A stretch of DNA of 64,000 nt from Thermomicrobiales bacterium (GTDB lineage Bacteria; Chloroflexota; Chloroflexia; Thermomicrobiales; CFX8). The translations under genes were made by a program, and so were the position numbers. Positions 24,970 to 33,540 of the stretch are shown here, piece after piece (the first letter of the stretch is position 1; each line of letters opens with the position of its first letter). Under the pieces are notes generated by a model. That model was given only the letters and a program-made list of their open reading frames with translations. It was not told where the DNA came from and did no database searches. The stretch is from NCBI GenBank assembly GCA_037045155.1, contig JBAOIG010000003.1, positions 868,001 through 932,000 of the forward strand, written 5' to 3'.

Positions 24970-25484
24970 CTCGAATCATGGGCGCTATCTGTCGCGATGC
25001 GCCTACTACGTAAGTATGCGCCAGCATATCAAGTGGGTTGTCACGTTTGCGCTCAGGTGCGCAGTGCGGCGACGGCACGATCTATCGCGGGTTGCAGGCT
25101 GATCGTTTCTGACGCAGATCAAGTCGCAATGACCAGATCATGGGAGGTTCCTGCTATCGGGATCGGAGGCATCATGCGCGAGAATCGCGCATGAGCCTAG
25201 CGGACGGAGGCTCCAAGAACCGACAGGCGGCCGCGTATCGCCTTAGTCGCGTTACCGCGACTAAGGGCAACCACAGTGGCACGGAAACCGGCGGGGCTTC
25301 GAGTGCGTCCATTCATTGACGCGGGCGCACGGCCGGATTCCGGGCTACCAACTCTCGCTATATGACTACTGTCAACTTGACCAGCATTCCTGCCGCGAAC
25401 GCCTAACCATACGCGATTCTGCCGTTTGAGTCGACAATGCGAACGCGGATTGGTGCTGGCATGTATCGCGGCGATACCCTAAAC
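24970..25484 (+). other. Stretch without a recognised gene
   Basis: No reading frame with a credible start or known motif is seen in these 515 bases; the best reading, 24997-25194, looks random. The stretch contains a perfect 11-bp hairpin, CCTTAGTCGCG/CGCGACTAAGG (25241-25266, TTAC loop), with no U-tract. The base composition is less GC-rich than in neighbouring genes. It may be an RNA-coding or decayed segment. Confidence 0.5.
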
Positions 25485-25560
25485 GCGCGACAAGCATCGT
25501 GGCCGATGCGCCCGCTATCCATGCGGGAGAGGGCGGTTCGACTCCGACCGTCGCGCTCCA
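25485..25560 (+). tRNA. tRNA-like cloverleaf, anticodon position TCC (Gly-like)
   Basis: GCGCGAC (25485-25491) pairs with GTCGCGC (25550-25556), followed by T and an encoded CCA. GCATC/GATGC forms the D stem, CCCGC/GCGGG (25511-25527) the anticodon stem with loop TATCCAT, and TTCGACT sits as a T-loop on a stem with one mismatch. Total length is 73 plus CCA. However, position 33 is A instead of U and positions 8 and 14 are unusual, so it may be a decayed tRNA or a structural mimic. Confidence 0.5.
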
Positions 25561-25586
25561 AAATGCAGATGGTGCGGTGGTGGTAG

Positions 25587-25956
25587 ATGGCTGGTAAGGC
25601 GGCATGGACTACCGCCGATATGGCATCGGCCATCCGCGAGACGGCTGGCATCAAGACGGCTGCCGCGCGCCGGCTCGGCTGCAACGTTTCGACCATCGAC
25701 CGATATATCGCGAGATATCCCGACGGTCGCAGCTGCCTACACCGAGGCGCGGGCGGGGATCGTTGATATGGCTGAATCGGTGCTGGTTCGTCGGCTAAAC
25801 GCGGGAGAGTGGGACGCGGCGAAGTTCGTGTTGACGACGCTCGGCCGCGATCGCGGCTGGACACCCCGCGCCGACGTAGACATCACGACGGCCGGAGCGC
25901 CAGTGGTCTTCACACTGGCGCTGGGTGATCGGACCGACGATGACGGCGACAGCTAG
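25587..25956 (+). pseudogene. Terminase small subunit, frameshifted
   Basis: ATG 25587 opens MAGKAAWTTADMASAIRETA and a helix-turn-helix (IKTAAARRLGCNVSTIDRYI). The frame then runs to a stop at 25766. One base fewer in the CCC at 25719-25721 restores TVAAAYTEARAGIVDMAESV through to GWTPRADVDITTAGAPVV, ending at 25956. That composite of about 122 residues has the expected TerS layout and sits directly before TerL. An alternative is translation of the second part alone from ATG 25768. Confidence 0.7.
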
Positions 25957-27223
25957 CGCGCCGCAGTCGATCCAGTACCGCCGCCCTTGGCTCTACCCGG
26001 CGCAGGGCGCGGCGATCTTCCACCCGGCGCGCTATGGCGTGATCGAGGCCAGCACGAAGGCCGGCAAGACGGTCGGCTGCTTGGCATGGATCGTGGAGCT
26101 GGCCGCGCTGACCGGCCGGCCAGGCCGGTCGTACTGGTGGGTCGCGCCGATCTATACGCAGGCGAAGATAGCGTACCGGCGGCTCAAGCGCGGACTGCCG
26201 CGCCAGCTCTACACGTCCAACGAGTCCGAGCTAACGGTCACGCTGGCCAATGGCGCCATCCTCTGGTTCAAGGGCGCCGAGAATCCGGACAGCCTCTACG
26301 GCGAGGACGTGTACGGGGCAGTGATCGACGAGGCCAGCCGCGTCAAAGAAGATTCCTGGCACGCCGTCCGGTCGACACTGACGGCCACCCGCGGGCCGCT
26401 ACGTATCATCGGCAACGTGAAAGGCCGGAAGAACTGGGCCTACCGACTGGCGCGCCGCGCGGAGGCTGGCCATCCGCACATGCACTACGCGCGATTGACG
26501 GCATGGGATGCGGTGGCCGGCGGGGTACTGAGCGCTGCGGAGATTGAGGACGCGCGCGATGCGCTCCCGGATCACGTCTGGCGCGAGCTGTACCTGGCCG
26601 AACCGTCTGACGATGGCAGCAACCCGTTCGGCCTGGCCGCGATCGAGGCGTGTCTGATCGGCGCGCCCAGTGGCGCGCCGGCGGTCGCGGCAGGCTGGGA
26701 CCTGGCGCGCGCCCAGGACTGGACGGTCGGCGTCGGGCTAGACTCCGACGGCAACGTCGCCTGGGCCGAACGCTGGAACGAGGGCGCGCTGCTACCCGGC
26801 ATGGCCGGCGCGTACTGGGCCGCGACGATCGCGCGCATCCGCACGACGACGGGCGCGACGCCGGCGCTGGTCGACTCGACAGGATTGGGCGATCCGGTCT
26901 TTGAGCAGATCGCGGCTGCCGGCGGCAACGTCGCGCCGTTCGTCTTCTCGGCGAGATCCAAGCAACAGCTGATGGAGGGGCTAGCGGTCACGATCCAGCG
27001 CGGCGAGGTCGGTATACCGGAGGGTGTGATCGCTGACGAGTTGCGGGCGATGGAGTACGTCCACACGCGCACCGGCATACGCTACGGCGCACCATCCGGA
27101 CTACACGACGACGCGGCCATGGCGCTGGCGCTGGCCGTGTCGCTCTACACGGCGCCGCCGGCCTACGACGGGATCCTGACGCTGGCCGATGACGAGATGG
27201 TCACGATCGGGCCGCGCTACTAA
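25940..27223 (+). CDS. Terminase large subunit
   Basis: TerL packages DNA into the prohead and cuts it. The ATPase domain has Walker A STKAGKT (residues 38-44) and Walker B GAVIDEAS, with the coupling motif IIGNVKG. The RNase H-like nuclease domain has AAGWDLARAQDW, ALVDSTGLGDP and LHDDAAMALALA, giving the acidic metal ligands. It has 427 residues, as is usual for siphoviruses. ATG 25940 overlaps the small subunit end. Confidence 0.93.
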   Translation: MTATASAPQSIQYRRPWLYPAQGAAIFHPARYGVIEASTKAGKTVGCLAWIVELAALTGRPGRSYWWVAPIYTQAKIAYRRLKRGLPRQLYTSNESELTVTLANGAILWFKGAENPDSLYGEDVYGAVIDEASRVKEDSWHAVRSTLTATRGPLRIIGNVKGRKNWAYRLARRAEAGHPHMHYARLTAWDAVAGGVLSAAEIEDARDALPDHVWRELYLAEPSDDGSNPFGLAAIEACLIGAPSGAPAVAAGWDLARAQDWTVGVGLDSDGNVAWAERWNEGALLPGMAGAYWAATIARIRTTTGATPALVDSTGLGDPVFEQIAAAGGNVAPFVFSARSKQQLMEGLAVTIQRGEVGIPEGVIADELRAMEYVHTRTGIRYGAPSGLHDDAAMALALAVSLYTAPPAYDGILTLADDEMVTIGPRY

Positions 27224-27240
27224 CGGGACGAGGGACGGGG

Positions 27241-28860
27241 ATGGTCACGACGAACGGCAACGGCTACGCCGCGATGGAGCCGGCGGCGCTGGCGGAGCTG
27301 GCGCAGCGCCAGGCGTGGGATCTGGAGATGGTCGAGGAACGGCTGGCCGAGCTGGAAATGGCGCTGGACGCCGACGGCTGGCAGCAGCTCGGCGGCTCGT
27401 TCGACGGCGAGTTCAGCCGCGACGCGCTGGACACGATCATCCGGCGCAGCCGCTACGCCTACCTGGCGAACCCGCTGATCAATCACGCGCTCGAGGTCCA
27501 GTCCCACTACGTCGCCGGGCTGGGCGTCGATATCGCGGCCGTCCATCCGGCGGTCAACGACGTCGTCCGTGCGTTCTGGGAGGACCCCGGCAACCGTGCT
27601 GAGCTGACCAGTGACGCGTCGCTGCAGCGCGCCGATATCGAGCTGAGCGCGACGGGGAACGTGTTCCTGGTGCTCTTCACCGACGCGGTGACCGGGCGGG
27701 TGCGCATGCGGTCGATCGCCGTCGAGGAGGTCCGCGACATCATCACGGACCCGGACGACATCAGGACGCCGTGGTTCTACCGACGAGTCTGGGAGGAGCA
27801 GCGCCGAGGGGCTACTGGCGCGGCGCCGGCACGGCGCGAGGCGCTCTACCCGGACTGGCGCTATCAGCCACCGCAGACGCAGCGGCCGGACACGATCGGC
27901 GGCGTGCCGGTGCAGTGGTCTGCGTCGGTGATGCACCGCCATGTGGGCGGCATTGGCCGGATGCGCTTCGGCGTGCCGGAGACGTATAGCGCGCTCGACT
28001 GGGCGGTGGCTGTGCGCACCGACCTCGAGCGCTTCGCGACGATCCGCCGGGCGCAGGCCGCGTTCGCGACGCGCATCACGACCGCGGGCGGACGGAAGGG
28101 CGTCGCGGCGACGAAGGCGCGCCTGGCATCGGCCGTCGGAGCTCCTGGGCCCGAGACGAACCCGCCACCGATCACCGGCTCGACGTTCGTCGGCGCCCAG
28201 GGGGGCGCGGACTATGACCTGGTTCGGATGGGTGGCGCCGCGCCACACCCGGACGACGCGCGCCGACTCGGGCTGATGGTCGCCGCCGGCATTGGTGTGC
28301 CGGAAACGATATTGTTCGGGAACGCCGATGTTGGCAACTTGGCAACCTCTAGGACCCTCGATCGGCCGACCGAGCTGAAGATGGCGGCGCGTCAGTCGTA
28401 CTGGCGCGACACGATCGCCGATCTGCTGAACTACGCGATCGATCAGGCGGTGATCGCGCCACGCGGAGCACTCCGTGCCATCGGGCGCGCGATCGGGGGC
28501 GCGTCCGGCTCGCCGGTGGTCGTCATGCATCCGGATCCGGACCGTGACGGTGCGCCGATCGATCGCACGCCGATTATCACGTTCCCGGACATCCTCGAGC
28601 GCGACGTCAAGGCGCGCGTCGAGGCGATCGGCATCGGCGCTCGGCTGCTTCCACCGAGCGCGGAGCGGACCGTCGCGCGGCTGGTGCTGGCAGCGCTGGA
28701 TGTGGACGACATCGACGCCGTGCTCGACACGCTCTACCCGCCGGACGCGCCGGACGCCACGCTAAGTCAGCCAGCAGCGCCGGCTGACATGGACGCGCAG
28801 TTCATCGCTGCGGTGAGGGATATGCGCGAGGTGCTAGCGACGATCGCAGGTCGATCATGA
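27241..28860 (+). CDS. Portal protein
   Basis: The portal is the dodecameric ring at the capsid vertex through which DNA passes. The 539-residue protein has the typical N-terminal wing and clip order: FSRDALDTIIRRSRYAYLAN, NHALEVQSHYVAGLGV, ELSATGNVFLVLF, and a C-terminal half with DRPTELKMAARQSYWRD. Its place between TerL and MuF supports the call. The end overlaps a small zinc-finger reading by ATGA. Confidence 0.88.
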   Translation: MVTTNGNGYAAMEPAALAELAQRQAWDLEMVEERLAELEMALDADGWQQLGGSFDGEFSRDALDTIIRRSRYAYLANPLINHALEVQSHYVAGLGVDIAAVHPAVNDVVRAFWEDPGNRAELTSDASLQRADIELSATGNVFLVLFTDAVTGRVRMRSIAVEEVRDIITDPDDIRTPWFYRRVWEEQRRGATGAAPARREALYPDWRYQPPQTQRPDTIGGVPVQWSASVMHRHVGGIGRMRFGVPETYSALDWAVAVRTDLERFATIRRAQAAFATRITTAGGRKGVAATKARLASAVGAPGPETNPPPITGSTFVGAQGGADYDLVRMGGAAPHPDDARRLGLMVAAGIGVPETILFGNADVGNLATSRTLDRPTELKMAARQSYWRDTIADLLNYAIDQAVIAPRGALRAIGRAIGGASGSPVVVMHPDPDRDGAPIDRTPIITFPDILERDVKARVEAIGIGARLLPPSAERTVARLVLAALDVDDIDAVLDTLYPPDAPDATLSQPAAPADMDAQFIAAVRDMREVLATIAGRS

Positions 28861-28972
28861 GCCGCTGGCGGCGCGAGCTCGTCGCCGGACCCACGAGGAC
28901 ATCATCGCGTACCGCTGCCGGTATTGCCGGCAGCGGCATATCAGCCATGCAGGGAGTATGCGGTGGCGCTGA
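28857..28972 (+). pseudogene. Tiny zinc-finger gene with a frameshift
   Basis: ATG 28857 overlaps the portal stop and begins MSRWRRELVAG. With one extra base in the CCC at 28890-28892, the reading continues HEDIIAYRCRYCRQRHISHAG and ends at 28972 just past the MuF start. The CxxC-x4-HxxH-type finger and perfect packing between neighbours suggest a real 38-residue gene. As written, the frame runs on to 28988 without the finger. Confidence 0.4.
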
Positions 28973-29844
28973 TCCCGATCGCCCATGACCGAGATATGAC
29001 CATGCTGGCGCAGGCGCTCGATCGCGTCCTCGAGGCTGCCGCACGACGCGATCGGGAGCGGGCGACGGCACCGTTGCAGCGCGCGCTGGCGGGCGAGCTG
29101 CGGTCCGCCTGGCGAGCGCAGTCTCGCGCGGTGCTGGCCGCGCTGGCGACAATCGCCAGTGAATTCGCCCAGCAGACCGATGAACGAGCCGTCCGCACGC
29201 CGGCGGCTCGTCTCGTCGAGGCTGAGCCGCCGGCGTCCTGGGACCGTCTCGCCGACGCCGCGCTCGCCACGACGACGGCCAGGATGGTCGGATCGATGCG
29301 GCACTACGTGCAGCTCGCGCTAGACACTGGCGCCGGCCAAGTCGCGGCGCAGATGGGGATCAGCGGCACGTTCACGCTGGACAACCCGGCCGCGGTCGGC
29401 TACGCAGACGACTACGCCGCGACGCGCGTGACGCAGATCAACGACGGGACGCGCCAGGGTATCCGCCGGCTGGTCAGCGAGGCGACCGCCGACGGCTGGA
29501 GCTATCAGCGGCTGGCCGGGGCCATCCGTGAGACGTACGCAGGCTTCACCGAGCCGAAGCCGCAGCACCACATCCGAGACCGCGCCGAGCTGGTCGCCGT
29601 GACCGAGGTGGGCAACGCGTATGAGGCCGGCACATCCGGCGCGATCCGCCAGATGGAGTCCGCCGGGCTGACGATGGAGAAGGCATGGCTGACTGTCGGC
29701 GACGATCTAGTCAGCGATGCCTGCGCAGACAACGAGGCCGCCGGCTGGATCCCGGCGACGGCGACCTTCCCATCGGGCGACGATCGACCGTTGGCGCACC
29801 CAGCATGCCGGTGCACGCTGCAGTATCGACGCGCGCCGGGGTAG
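28963..29844 (+). CDS. Minor head protein, SPP1 gp7/Mu gpF family
   Basis: MuF proteins sit in the phage head near the portal. The C-terminal half has the family layout: LVAVTEVGNAYEAGTSGAIRQ, KAWLTVGDDLVSDAC and the closing HPACRCTLQYR. The N-terminal half is helical. GTG 28963 follows AGGGAG and gives 293 residues; an ATG at 28924 is an alternative. Confidence 0.88.
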   Translation: MALIPIAHDRDMTMLAQALDRVLEAAARRDRERATAPLQRALAGELRSAWRAQSRAVLAALATIASEFAQQTDERAVRTPAARLVEAEPPASWDRLADAALATTTARMVGSMRHYVQLALDTGAGQVAAQMGISGTFTLDNPAAVGYADDYAATRVTQINDGTRQGIRRLVSEATADGWSYQRLAGAIRETYAGFTEPKPQHHIRDRAELVAVTEVGNAYEAGTSGAIRQMESAGLTMEKAWLTVGDDLVSDACADNEAAGWIPATATFPSGDDRPLAHPACRCTLQYRRAPG

Positions 29845-29880
29845 TTGACGCGATTCTAATCGGGCCACTATGCTGGTCAC

Positions 29881-29900
29881 GATATCGTTATGGCATCTAG
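29881..29900 (+). promoter_or_regulatory. GATA-N12-CTAG motif, site H
   Basis: GATA (29881-29884) and CTAG (29897-29900) are 12 bases apart, 25 bases before GTG 29926 of the protease/scaffold gene. The gap after the MuF gene is one of few clear intergenic spaces in the late region. Confidence 0.65.
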
Positions 29901-29925
29901 CAGGCATATATCTACAGGGGGCTGC

Positions 29926-31332
29926 GTGGATGATCGAGTAGACGAGGCAGGGCGGGTCCTGTCGGCTGCGAATGCCGGCGCCATCGTCACCGCCTGGCGG
30001 GCACTCGGCGCACTGCTATCGCGGGCGCTGGGCGCGACGCCGCAGGACGAGGGCGACACGGCGGAGTCGGTCCGCGAGGCGCTCAGCCACGGCGACACCG
30101 AACGCGCGCTGGCGCTGGCGCTGCGCTCCGTCCATCCGGTGCCGGGCGACGGCTACTGGCTCTGGGTGCAGGACGTGTTCGACGCGTCGGTCGTCTATCG
30201 CTACGAGACGCCGGCGGGCGCGACGCTCTTCCAGCGCGACTACGCGCTCACGGACGCCGGCGCCGTGAGTTTCGGCGATCCCGTCGAGGTGATGCAGCGC
30301 ACTGAGTACGTGCGGGTGTCGCCCACGTCGGAGGCGCAATCACTGCGGTCAGACCTGGTCGCGTTGGCGGAAGCGGCGCTCCGCGACGATGGCACTGTGC
30401 CTATCCGGATCATCGCGCCGGGCTGGGGGTCGTCGGGCTACTACGCGCCGGCGATGCTCGAACGCGACGGGCCTCGTGTCTTCACAGCAGGTTTACACAT
30501 GTATCTCGATCACCCGTCCGTCTCCGAGGCCGACGACCGGCCGGAACGGTCAGTGCGTGATCTGGCCGGGCGTCTGGTCAGCGACGCGCGCTGGGACGCG
30601 AACGGGCCAGCCGGGCCGGGCCTCTACGCGGACGCCGAGGTGTTCGCGCCGTACCGCGACGTGATCGGCGAGATCGCGCCGCACATCGGCGTATCGATCC
30701 GGGCGTCCGGGGCGGTTACCGAGGGCGAGGCGGAGGGCCGGAAGGGCCGGCTAGTCGATCGGCTGGTCGGCGCCGAATCGGTCGATTGGGTCACGCGCGC
30801 CGGCGCCGGCGGTCAGGTCGTGACGATGCTGGAGTCGGCGCGCGCCGCGCGTGCCGCCAGGACGGACGAGCCGGCCATTGTGTCGCCGGCCGAGACGCGG
30901 GGATCAGAGGGGGACGACATGGACGATCTGACCGAGGCAACCGCGCGGATCGCGGAGCTGGAGGCCGAGAACGAGCGGCTCGTGGCCGCACAGATGGCCG
31001 GCGCGGCGCGCGCGCGTGTGGCCGAGCGGCTGGCCGCTGTCGAGCTGCCGGCGTTCGCGACGCGGCGCATCACCGAGGGGTTGGCCGATATCGCGCCGGT
31101 GACGGACGCGGGCCAGCTCGACGCGGCGGCGCTGGACGCGGCGATCGATGCCGCGGTCGCGACGTGGCGCGCCGACCTGGCCGGGATGACCGAGGCCGGG
31201 ACGGGCGTCACCGGCATGGGTCCGTCCGGCGGGGCGGACGCCAGCGCGCAGCTCGAGGCGGCGCTGGGCAACGTGATGGGCGTGTTCGGGCTGTCGCAGG
31301 CCGGGCGCGAGATCGCCGTCCGCGGGCGCTAG
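29926..31332 (+). CDS. Capsid maturation protease with C-terminal scaffold domain
   Basis: The central part (IIAPGWGSSGYYAPAMLERD, GLHMYLDHPSVSEADDRPER, LAGRLVSDARWD) resembles phage prohead proteases fused to a scaffold. From about residue 332 a coiled coil (LTEATARIAELEAENERLVA) and a helical C terminus form the scaffold part. I place the start at GTG 29926 after AGGGGG; the ATG at 29890 lies inside motif H. It lies between MuF and the decoration protein. The catalytic residues cannot be assigned with certainty. Confidence 0.75.
   Translation: MDDRVDEAGRVLSAANAGAIVTAWRALGALLSRALGATPQDEGDTAESVREALSHGDTERALALALRSVHPVPGDGYWLWVQDVFDASVVYRYETPAGATLFQRDYALTDAGAVSFGDPVEVMQRTEYVRVSPTSEAQSLRSDLVALAEAALRDDGTVPIRIIAPGWGSSGYYAPAMLERDGPRVFTAGLHMYLDHPSVSEADDRPERSVRDLAGRLVSDARWDANGPAGPGLYADAEVFAPYRDVIGEIAPHIGVSIRASGAVTEGEAEGRKGRLVDRLVGAESVDWVTRAGAGGQVVTMLESARAARAARTDEPAIVSPAETRGSEGDDMDDLTEATARIAELEAENERLVAAQMAGAARARVAERLAAVELPAFATRRITEGLADIAPVTDAGQLDAAALDAAIDAAVATWRADLAGMTEAGTGVTGMGPSGGADASAQLEAALGNVMGVFGLSQAGREIAVRGR
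30919..31332 (+). CDS. Internal in-frame scaffold protein (Nu3-like)
   Basis: ATG 30919 lies in frame within the protease gene, preceded by AGAGGGGG about 6 bases upstream. It would yield a 137-residue product starting MDDLTEATARIAELEAENER, exactly the coiled-coil scaffold domain. Lambda Nu3 is made the same way inside gene C. Independent translation is inferred from the ribosome binding site and domain boundary. Confidence 0.55.
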   Translation: MDDLTEATARIAELEAENERLVAAQMAGAARARVAERLAAVELPAFATRRITEGLADIAPVTDAGQLDAAALDAAIDAAVATWRADLAGMTEAGTGVTGMGPSGGADASAQLEAALGNVMGVFGLSQAGREIAVRGR

Positions 31333-31366
31333 GACGCCGCGGGGCTGGGGATAGGGGAGTACGAGC

Positions 31367-31732
31367 ATGGCGCGAAACCAGAAGTACGGCGAGGGCCGAT
31401 TCCTGTCGCTGGCGGCCACTGATCCGGCGACGCCGGCCAGCGGCGATCCGGTGCTGGTCGGGCAGATCCCGGGCGTCGCCCAGGTGAACGAGGGCGCCGG
31501 CGGCAACGCGGCGACCGCGACGTCCGTCGATACCGGCGGCGTCTATGACCTGTCGGTCAAGGGCGTCGACCAGTCCGGCAACAGCGCGGTCGCGGTCGGC
31601 GACATCATCTACTACGTCACGGCCGACACGCCGAAGCTGAGCAAGAAGAACACCGGCGTTCGCTTCGGCTACGCGCTGGGGGCGGTCACGTCGGCCGCAA
31701 CCGCGACGATCGCGGTCAAGCTCGGTTACTAG
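31367..31732 (+). CDS. Head decoration/cement protein (DUF2190-like)
   Basis: The 121-residue beta-rich protein has VYDLSVKGVDQSGNSAVAVG, DIIYYV and KLSKKNTGVRFGYALG, the pattern of DUF2190-type capsid cement proteins that trimerise on the capsid surface. It lies directly before the major capsid gene, as in many siphoviruses. Confidence 0.78.
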   Translation: MARNQKYGEGRFLSLAATDPATPASGDPVLVGQIPGVAQVNEGAGGNAATATSVDTGGVYDLSVKGVDQSGNSAVAVGDIIYYVTADTPKLSKKNTGVRFGYALGAVTSAATATIAVKLGY

Positions 31733-31772
31733 CCGGCACGGGGAGGCGCGGGGGCGCCGGAGGGGGAATACG

Positions 31773-32945
31773 ATGGCTGAGTTTCTCGATCTGCTGGAAT
31801 CGGTCCGCGCCGACCAGGCGTCGGTCTCGACGCTGTTCGGCGACGCCGGCGTCGGCGTCCGCCACGGCGCGATGCGCGAGTCGGTGGAGTACCAGCGGCG
31901 GCTCGCCGAGGCCGCCGGGCTGCTGGGCGACGTCATGGCCGGGCGGCGCCCGGACTACCTCCTGCGTGAGGCCATGACGACCAGCGATTTCCCATTGCTG
32001 TTCGGCGACATCATGGACCGCGCCGTCCTGGCGTCGTACCGCGAGTACACGCCGGTCTGGGAAAACTTCGCCCAGGCACGGACGGTCAGGGACTTCCGCA
32101 CCGTCAACGTGTTCAGGCTGGATGGCGCCGAGTCGGTCCTCGCGGCGGTGCCGGAGCGCACCGAGTACCCGATGGCTAGCCTGACCGAGACGCGCTACCA
32201 GCTGACGGTCGGTAAATACGGCCGGGCGCTCCAGTTCTCGTGGGAGACGATGATCAACGACGACCTGGACTCGTTCGCCACGCTGCCGGCGCGGCTGGGC
32301 CGGGCGGCGCGGCGCACCGAGCAGCGCGTCATGTCGGCGCTCTACGTCGATGGTTCCGGGCCGCACGCGTCGATGTTCACCGCCGGCAACGCCAACATCG
32401 TCACCGGCAACCCGGCACTGTCGATCGCCGGCCTGCAGACCGCGTTCGGCAAGCTGGCCGCGCAGACCGACGCCGACGGCGAGCCGATCCTGATCGAGGC
32501 GGTCGAACTCGTGGTGCCGCCGGCGCTGGAGATGACCGCGCTGTCGATCGTCAACGCGACCGAGCTGATCATCGACCCGAACGCGACCGCCGGCACGGCG
32601 CAGCAGCAGATCAAGACGGCCAACTGGATCCGCCAGCGGGTGCGCGTGTCGGTCGATCCGTACATCCCGGCTATCGCCACCACGGCGAACGGCTCGACGT
32701 CGTGGTTCCTGTTCGCCTCGCCGTCGAACGGCAACCCGGCGCTGATCGGCGCGCGGTTGCGCGGTCACGACGCGCCGGAGGTGTTCATCAAGGAGTCGAA
32801 CCAGCGCCGCGTCGGCGGGGCCGGGCTGAACCCGCTCGACGGCGACTTCGCCACGGACACGGTGGACTACAAGGTCCGCCACGCCTTCGGCGGCGCGCGC
32901 GCCAACCCGAAGATGGCAGTGTCCAGCAACGGGTCCGGCTCGTAG
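31773..32945 (+). CDS. Major capsid protein (gpT-like, HK97 fold)
   Basis: The 390-residue protein has TTSDFPLLFGDIMDRAVLAS, WENFAQARTVRDFRTVNVF, YGRALQFSWETMINDDLDSF and a C-terminal HAFGGARANPKMAV, matching gpT-type capsid proteins. There is no long N-terminal delta domain, in agreement with the separate scaffold gene upstream. A GAGGGGG-type ribosome binding site precedes ATG 31773. Confidence 0.9.
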   Translation: MAEFLDLLESVRADQASVSTLFGDAGVGVRHGAMRESVEYQRRLAEAAGLLGDVMAGRRPDYLLREAMTTSDFPLLFGDIMDRAVLASYREYTPVWENFAQARTVRDFRTVNVFRLDGAESVLAAVPERTEYPMASLTETRYQLTVGKYGRALQFSWETMINDDLDSFATLPARLGRAARRTEQRVMSALYVDGSGPHASMFTAGNANIVTGNPALSIAGLQTAFGKLAAQTDADGEPILIEAVELVVPPALEMTALSIVNATELIIDPNATAGTAQQQIKTANWIRQRVRVSVDPYIPAIATTANGSTSWFLFASPSNGNPALIGARLRGHDAPEVFIKESNQRRVGGAGLNPLDGDFATDTVDYKVRHAFGGARANPKMAVSSNGSGS

Positions 32946-32949
32946 CCGG

Positions 32950-33132
32950 ATGACGGACGCGCGTGAGGTGACGCGGCGCCTGGGACTGCCGGCGCCCGTC
33001 ACCGTCACCGACGACTACCTGGCCGCGCTGCTGGCCGAGACGGTCGCGCTTCGGGCGGCGATCGACGGGCTGGCGGAGCGGCTGGCGCCGGAGACGAAGC
33101 CGGCGCGCAAGCGCCCCACGACGAAGGAGTAG
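32950..33132 (+). CDS. Small hypothetical head-region protein
   Basis: A 60-residue protein with a heptad-like helix (LLAETVALRAAIDGLAERL) and a basic tail (KPARKRPTTKE). It lies between capsid and connector genes. The role is unknown. Confidence 0.5.
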   Translation: MTDAREVTRRLGLPAPVTVTDDYLAALLAETVALRAAIDGLAERLAPETKPARKRPTTKE

Positions 33133-33138
33133 CCCAGC

Positions 33139-33540
33139 ATGCCGGCGACCTATGACGTCACCACTGACGCAGGGCAGGTCCGACTGTTGTGTGGCGACAC
33201 GGTCACGGCCGACGCGCTCTTCCAGGACGACGAGATCGACGCATTCCTCGGCATGTACGGCGGCGACGTGCTCCTGGCGGCGGCGCTGGCGTTGGACACG
33301 ATGGCTGCTACGCAGGCGATGATCCTGAAGGTCATCACGCAGAACGGCGTAGCGACCAACGGCGCGGCCGTCGCGGGCGCGCTCCGTGAGCAGGCGGCGG
33401 TCCTGCGGCGCCAGGCGGCGGAGTTGGGTGATGGAGACGCCGATGATGCGCTCTGGGATAGCGTCGAGACCGTCGGTATCTGGGATCCGTTCGCCTGGCG
33501 CGAGCGGATCGCGTCCCAGGGGATGCGAGGAGTAGGGTAG
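33139..33540 (+). CDS. Head-tail connector/adaptor protein
   Basis: The 133-residue protein opens with DVTTDAGQVRLLCGDT and LFQDDEIDAFLGMYGGD, the helical bundle pattern of gp6/gp15-type adaptors that bind under the portal. The start of the next gene abuts its stop. Confidence 0.7.
   Translation: MPATYDVTTDAGQVRLLCGDTVTADALFQDDEIDAFLGMYGGDVLLAAALALDTMAATQAMILKVITQNGVATNGAAVAGALREQAAVLRRQAAELGDGDADDALWDSVETVGIWDPFAWRERIASQGMRGVG

Noticed and set aside
27220..28530. Long minus-strand frame across the portal gene
   Set aside because: It is an antisense shadow in high-GC DNA with low-complexity Arg-rich translation. The plus-strand portal is clear.
28819..28837. GATA and CTAG near the end of the portal gene
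   Set aside because: The spacing is 11 instead of 12 and the sequence is within coding DNA, so it was not counted.
31350..31369. Further copy of the dispersed motif before the decoration gene
   Set aside because: GATAGGGG is followed 12 bases on by CATG, not CTAG. It is more simply the ribosome binding site of the gene.
31716..33008. 430-codon minus-strand frame across the capsid gene
   Set aside because: It is antisense to a recognisable major capsid protein, and composition and position argue against a gene.
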